64,000 bases of DNA from JAKAXS01 sp965279065 (lineage in GTDB: Bacteria > Pseudomonadota > Alphaproteobacteria > Rhizobiales > Hyphomicrobiaceae), in NCBI GenBank assembly GCA_965279065.1, contig OZ257134.1, positions 3,100,001-3,164,000 of the forward strand. Direction: 5' to 3'. Shown piece after piece: positions 60,265 through 64,000 of this stretch (the first letter of the stretch is position 1; each line of letters starts with the position of its first letter). The notes beneath the pieces are model-generated. The model ran no database searches, was not told the DNA's origin, and saw only the letters and a list, made by a program, of their open reading frames with translations. The translations under genes and the position numbers were made by a program.

Positions 60265-61932
60265 GTGCCGCACGACCCCGTTCTGACCCTGCGCCAATCC
60301 TCACGACACAGTGCCGCGAAGGCCTGCGCCAGCACCTCGGCCGCGATTTTCGTCGCCCTGCTGGCCCTCCTCTACGCCCCGCTGCTTGCCGCCGCCTGCC
60401 TCGCCCCCAACGGCCGCGAAGGCGAGATGCTCTATAATTCCGATTATGCCGTCATGCAGTTCTGCGACGGCGCCAACTGGATCTCCATGGCCGCCACCAT
60501 GGCCGCCAACGAGATTGATCCCAAGATCGGATCGCTTGACGCCGGCCACTTCTGCCGCTCCAACGCCGGCGCAACCGCCATTCAATGCACGACCGCCACC
60601 ATCGATCTGGCGTCCGACGTCTCGGGCAGCCTGCCGACTACGTCGCTGTCGGGAACCATCAGCAACGCCCAGCTCGCCGGCAGCATCGCCCTTCCCAAGC
60701 TGGCCGCGACCGGCACCGCCGACGCCACCACCTTTCTGCGCGGCGATGGAACATGGGCCGCCGTCGCGAGCAGCCTGCCAACCCTCACCGCCGCCAACCT
60801 GTGGATTGGCAACGGCTCCAACGTTGCAACGGCCGTCACGCTTTCGGGCGATGCCACGCTGGCCTGGAGCGGCGCGCTCGCGATCGCCAGCAATGCGGTG
60901 ACAACTTCCAAGATCGCCGACGCCAACGTCACGCTCGCCAAGCTCGCCACGACCGGCACCGCGAACACTAGCGGGTTCCTGCGCGGCGATGGCACCTGGA
61001 CCGCCAGCCTCAACGGTACGCTGACGGCCACCACCTTCTCCGGCTCCGGCGCCTCTCTGACATCGCTGCCCGGCGGCAACCTGACGGGTACGCTGCCTGC
61101 CATCTCGGGCGCCAACCTCATATCCTTGAATGCCTCCAACCTCGCCAGCGGGACGGTTGCAACCTCGCGCATGGGGAGCGGCACCGCCAACGCCGCGACC
61201 TATCTGCGCGGCGATGGAACATGGGCCGCCGTCGCGAGCAGCCTGCCAACCCTCACCGCCGCCAACCTGTGGATTGGCAGCGGCTCCAACGTTGCAACGG
61301 CCGTCACGCTTTCGGGCGATGCCACGCTGGCCTCGAGCGGCGCGCTCACGATCGCCAGCAATGCGGTGACAACTTCCAAGATCGCCGACGCCAACGTCAC
61401 GCTCGCCAAGCTCGCCACGACCGGCACCGCGAACACTAGCGGATTCCTGCGCGGCGATGGCACCTGGACCGCCAGCCTCAACGGTACGCTGACGGCCACC
61501 ACCTTCTCCGGCTCCGGCGCCTCTCTGACATCGCTGCCTGGCGGCAACCTGACGGGTACGCTGCCTGCCATCTCGGGCGCCAACCTCATATCCTTGAATG
61601 CCTCCAACCTCGCCAGCGGGACGGTTGCAACCTCGCGCATGGGGAGCGGCACCGCCAACGCCGCGACCTATCTGCGCGGCGATGGAACATGGGCGGCACC
61701 ATCGGGTGGGGGCGTGTCAGCAGACACCACCGTGACCTGCTCTGCGTCTAATAATGGTGCAACGTGCACAACTGCTGCTTGTCCAGCTGGATACTTCCGG
61801 AGTGGATGCAGCGCGCACGCCAGTGTCGTCGGCCAGCCTGTGCATGCCTGGCCGAGCGGTGGGAGCTGCGCTTGCCGACAAGGCGCAGCCGGGGGTGGCA
61901 CCATCACCTGTTACGCATATTGCATGCAGTGA
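60265..61932 (+). CDS. secreted repeat protein (tail-fibre-like)
   Basis: 555 residues from GTG 60265. A long signal peptide (SAAIFVALLALLYAPLLAAACLA) is followed by a short domain with Cys and Trp, then repeats built of phrases such as FLRGDGTWAA, LTAANLWIGNGSN, VTTSKIADANVTLAKLATTG and SGSGASLTSLPGGNLTGTLP. These phrases are typical of phage tail-fibre and surface beta-helix proteins. One 156-residue unit is duplicated. The last ~65 residues are Cys-rich (nine Cys) and Gly-rich. An exported filament or surface adhesin is likely; no phage genes are adjacent. A CtrA box stands just upstream. Confidence 0.75.
   Translation: MPHDPVLTLRQSSRHSAAKACASTSAAIFVALLALLYAPLLAAACLAPNGREGEMLYNSDYAVMQFCDGANWISMAATMAANEIDPKIGSLDAGHFCRSNAGATAIQCTTATIDLASDVSGSLPTTSLSGTISNAQLAGSIALPKLAATGTADATTFLRGDGTWAAVASSLPTLTAANLWIGNGSNVATAVTLSGDATLAWSGALAIASNAVTTSKIADANVTLAKLATTGTANTSGFLRGDGTWTASLNGTLTATTFSGSGASLTSLPGGNLTGTLPAISGANLISLNASNLASGTVATSRMGSGTANAATYLRGDGTWAAVASSLPTLTAANLWIGSGSNVATAVTLSGDATLASSGALTIASNAVTTSKIADANVTLAKLATTGTANTSGFLRGDGTWTASLNGTLTATTFSGSGASLTSLPGGNLTGTLPAISGANLISLNASNLASGTVATSRMGSGTANAATYLRGDGTWAAPSGGGVSADTTVTCSASNNGATCTTAACPAGYFRSGCSAHASVVGQPVHAWPSGGSCACRQGAAGGGTITCYAYCMQ
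60735..61670 (+). repeat. 468-bp tandem duplication within the repeat protein gene
   Basis: Copies 60735-61202 and 61203-61670 have an exact 468-bp period (CGGCGATGGA at 60741, 61209 and 61677). I counted about six base differences, so identity is near 99%. The third copy stops after ~25 bp. Confidence 0.9.
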
Positions 61933-62533
61933 TGCGAGAGCGACGAAAGCTATGAACAGTCTAGCGGAATGTTTGAAAGGGAACGCAAAAGGAGCGCGGG
62001 GGAGAGTTGTCGCCGGCGCGAAGTCCGTACTGACTGGGAAGATAACTGTCGAGGGTACGACTTTTGGCAGCATTACGCGCATTGTACAAGGCGTCGGATG
62101 TCATCTTGTTATAGTGGTATTGACGATCCTACACTGCAGCCGCATTGCGTCCTGGCGTTCCGATATCACATGACATGGCTATCTGCTTTCTTACTAAGCA
62201 GGTCTGCAGATATCTGGCTGACGAACTGTCGGTGCAGCTCACCAAGTCCGCGCCCCGCAGCATCCAACCCGAAGCGGCAGCCCAACACAATTTGGCGTTT
62301 CAAACGCGTCGGCCCCTCGGCCTCAAGGGAACACGTCGTGCGTGCACTCTCAGTGCGTTGAGCAGCCTCCGGCTCAGCAGCCGCGCAATTTCGGCTGCAC
62401 CAGAGTCCGTCAACAACGCAAAGTGCCGAAATGGACACTTAGAATGACCTGCCTGACGTGCTCCCCTTCGGTCGCTCATCAGTCGCCGCAAGTATCTTCA
62501 CCCGGATAGTCCCGCGTGGAGGATGGGCGACAA
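61933..62533. other. region downstream of the riboswitch without a recognisable gene
   Basis: 600 bp between the repeat protein and the riboswitch. Minus-strand frames at 62166-62438 and 62300-62491 have no start signal or family. The gene that the riboswitch should control is not here; degraded or rearranged sequence is likely. Confidence 0.4.
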
Positions 62534-62724
62534 GTGCCGGCAGGTCTTCTGGCTTGCGGATCTACTAGCGCTCAACGTCTCCGGCAATCCCGAGCGGGCC
62601 AGCCAGAGGTGGAGCATACAAACCGCTCACAGTTGCGGGGCAGCCCGGGATCGGTGCTCATCACACCTTACCGCGTTCCCTTCTTAGTCGCCCAACTCCT
62701 ATGCGAATCAAGCGAAACCGACAC
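62534..62724 (-). promoter_or_regulatory. cobalamin riboswitch
   Basis: Read on the minus strand, the closing stem GTGTCGG (62718-62724) pairs with CCGGCAC (62534-62540). Between them stand the conserved elements in order: GGGAACGCGGT, GGGCTGCCCCGCAACTGT, and the 3' box GCCAGAAGACCTGCC. A TTGACA hexamer lies ~30 bp upstream (about 62755-62760). It binds adenosylcobalamin-type ligands and would shut off a gene downstream, but none is found in the next 600 bp. Confidence 0.92.
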
Positions 62725-62941
62725 AAGGGTTAGGAAACGGGCTCGTTCACGAGGTGTCAATCGGATTGGAAAGCGTTGAAGGAAGCACTACGGAAATGAT
62801 GCACGGGCGCCACATTCAAAGCCGGGAACCCGCCCATGGGTTATGTCAAGCGACGGAACAATTGTCGCCGATCGACTGACACTGCACCACAAAAAAGCTC
62901 ATAATAGCGGGACCGCAAACCGCCGGCCCCACTCAATCTGT

Positions 62942-63139
62942 TCAGTGTGCCTCGACAGCCAGCAAAACCACACCCAGCTTCTTTTCTGCCGCCTGTAGTT
63001 TGCTCACCTTCTCATCAGTGAGATTTGCATCCGCAAGATCAATGCCCGATAATGCAATGAGAGGACTGCCGATTTCTTTCTCGAGAGATTTCACAGCTTC
63101 GAGCTTGGCTGCATCCAGGTTCGATAAAGAGTACAACAT
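62942..63139 (-). CDS. small conserved-looking protein
   Basis: 65 residues from ATG 63139, five bases after GGAGGCAGCG. Two helices and short strands (AKLEAVKSLEKEIGSPLIALSGIDLADANLTDEKVSKLQAAEKKLGVVLLAVEA). It follows cbiZ on the same strand by 150 bp. Function unknown. Confidence 0.6.
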   Translation of the reverse strand: MLYSLSNLDAAKLEAVKSLEKEIGSPLIALSGIDLADANLTDEKVSKLQAAEKKLGVVLLAVEAH

Positions 63140-63290
63140 CGCTGCCTCCATTTCGTTGTGCTAAGGCAAAATTATAGCCGATTCCCGGCCCATCGCCATT
63201 GCGCGCTCGTCTGAGCGTGCATCCGCCTCATGAAGCCGCAGCCCGGGCGAGCACAGATCGACTGGCTGTATCACGATGCCCGCTTCCGTC

Positions 63291-63977
63291 TCACACCTCA
63301 GCGCCTTTGCGCCGTATGGAAGCATAGTCACGCATCCACACCTCCACGCCCTCCCGTGTCGCCTCATATACGGCAGCCCCGATGGCTTCGCCGAGAGCCG
63401 TGTGCATACCTACGAAGCGTTGTTCTGATCCCTGCGCGGGGGACGCGATCAGGATACAGTCTGTGCCGGTTCCGGTGATCGCGATGCCGTCGCGGCGCAC
63501 AGCGGAATCGAGAATGGCTGTAGTTCTGCCTGATGCAATCATGGCGATGGCTTCGACTTGCGCTGCCTGAGTAAGTCGGCGCGACACATGGACGAGCGTG
63601 TTGATGGTGCCGGGAATCGCGACCGGCACTCGTGACCGTTGCCCTACGCGTTCTCCGTTCGATAGGCCCACCGTGGTAACACACACGGCGGCCTGGCCTT
63701 CGACGTCGATCCTCTTAACGTGCAGTTGGGTGATATCACGCGACGTCACCATGGCGGGAAGGCCATCGGCACCGTGCGCGGCAAGCCGGCTGGCAACGAC
63801 ATCTTCTGCGGAGACGCCCTCCGGTAGGTCGGCGTTTCGCAACTCGATCCAAGCGACGCGTTGGGTAATATGGAAGCCTGGCTGCGTGATACTCCAACTG
63901 AGAATATTTTGGGGCTGGGAGAACGTCAGCAGTAGAAACTGGGGATGGCGCTCGAGAAGGAAAGGATTTGCTGTCAC
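63291..63977 (-). CDS. cbiZ: adenosylcobinamide amidohydrolase
   Basis: 228 residues from a GTG at 63977, near the window edge. Family hallmarks are LLLTFSQPQNILSWSITQPGFH, IELRNADLPEGVSAEDVV, MVTSRDITQLHVKRI and TTVGLSNGERVGQ, then TDCILIASP near the C terminus. CbiZ removes the aminopropanol arm of adenosylcobinamide to give adenosylcobyric acid, allowing salvage of incomplete corrinoids. It stands 570 bp upstream (5') of the B12 riboswitch on the same strand, so it is not under that riboswitch's control; its own promoter lies beyond the right edge. Confidence 0.88.
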   Translation of the reverse strand: MTANPFLLERHPQFLLLTFSQPQNILSWSITQPGFHITQRVAWIELRNADLPEGVSAEDVVASRLAAHGADGLPAMVTSRDITQLHVKRIDVEGQAAVCVTTVGLSNGERVGQRSRVPVAIPGTINTLVHVSRRLTQAAQVEAIAMIASGRTTAILDSAVRRDGIAITGTGTDCILIASPAQGSEQRFVGMHTALGEAIGAAVYEATREGVEVWMRDYASIRRKGAEV

Positions 63978-64000
63978 TCTGAGGCTTGCTCTAAGGCGAT

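Noticed and set aside
60735..61670. CRISPR-like repeats
   Set aside because: The repeats are a coding 468-bp duplication, not short repeats with spacers; no CRISPR array is present in the window.
62300..62491. Small ORF as the riboswitch-controlled gene
   Set aside because: Starts without a ribosome site and has no B12-related sequence.

Overview
ORGANISM. The window looks like the chromosome of a Hyphomicrobiales-type alphaproteobacterium carrying a large accessory island. Pointers are a DUF1217 flagellum-associated protein, an alphaproteobacterial-type initiator tRNA, a PabB-PabC fusion, a perfect CtrA box, CbiZ with a B12 riboswitch, an H-NS family protein of the rhizobial type, and plasmid/island families common in rhizobia (DUF3768, DUF4407, KGLRHGFG-type integrase). 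Species cannot be assigned from this sequence alone. LAYOUT. 1-14 kb is GC-rich backbone: DUF1217 protein (5' end outside the window), DUF533/TerB-like protein, a DevBCA-type ABC exporter operon, a secreted DUF2147 protein, an alpha/beta hydrolase, a large exported protein of unknown family, two small membrane proteins and PabB-PabC, ending at an initiator tRNA-Met (13921-13997). From just after the tRNA to about 58.5 kb lies an island of mixed base composition. Its parts are: (a) 14.7-24.4 kb, mobilisation and accessory genes: Xis/AlpA-like HTH, DUF4407 membrane protein, MobC, VirD2/MobA-type relaxase, DUF3768 and a soluble VirD4-like coupling protein, with strong inverted repeats that are oriT candidates; no VirB-type secretion genes are present, which suggests an integrative mobilisable element. 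(b) 24.6-32.5 kb, the most interesting block: a frameshifted HEPN/Toprim gene, an all-helical protein, a membrane-anchored dCTP-deaminase-fold protein that lacks the usual catalytic Glu, and AcpS; these face a tightly packed six-gene operon encoding an acyl-carrier-like protein, XRE repressor, ImmA/IrrE protease, thymidylate-synthase-like protein, HMUDK_hel/aGPT-PPlase2 base-hypermodification-family protein and MazG pyrophosphohydrolase, with a near-perfect palindrome at its promoter. (c) 32.8-47.3 kb: an unknown membrane protein, a broken CHAT protease gene, an HNH protein, an unusual DnaA_N-like/cold-shock/AAA/M41 fusion, AbiEi-AbiEii, several unknown secreted or small proteins, and the tyrosine recombinase with two overlapping small genes. 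(d) 47.6-58.4 kb: a CHASE3 hybrid histidine kinase, an H-NS family protein, and a five-gene operon (nitrilase-fold amidase, winged-helix/solute-binding fusion, solute-binding protein, permease, ATPase) divergent from a trypsin/nuclease fusion gene. 58.6-64 kb seems to return to backbone: an unknown protein with two RHH-like modules, a secreted repeat protein with a CtrA box and an almost exact 468-bp tandem duplication, an orphan cobalamin riboswitch, a small conserved protein and cobinamide amidohydrolase CbiZ. HOW IT WORKS TOGETHER. Block (b) can be read as an inducible nucleotide- or base-modification system: the XRE protein would repress the operon, ImmA/IrrE would inactivate the repressor on a trigger, and the TS-like, HMUDK_hel-like and MazG proteins would act on pyrimidine nucleotides or DNA, with the carrier protein charged by the AcpS encoded at the far end. 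Block (d) can be read as extracellular or periplasmic solute sensing coupled to a protease/nuclease effector. Both readings are inferences from domain content and gene order.
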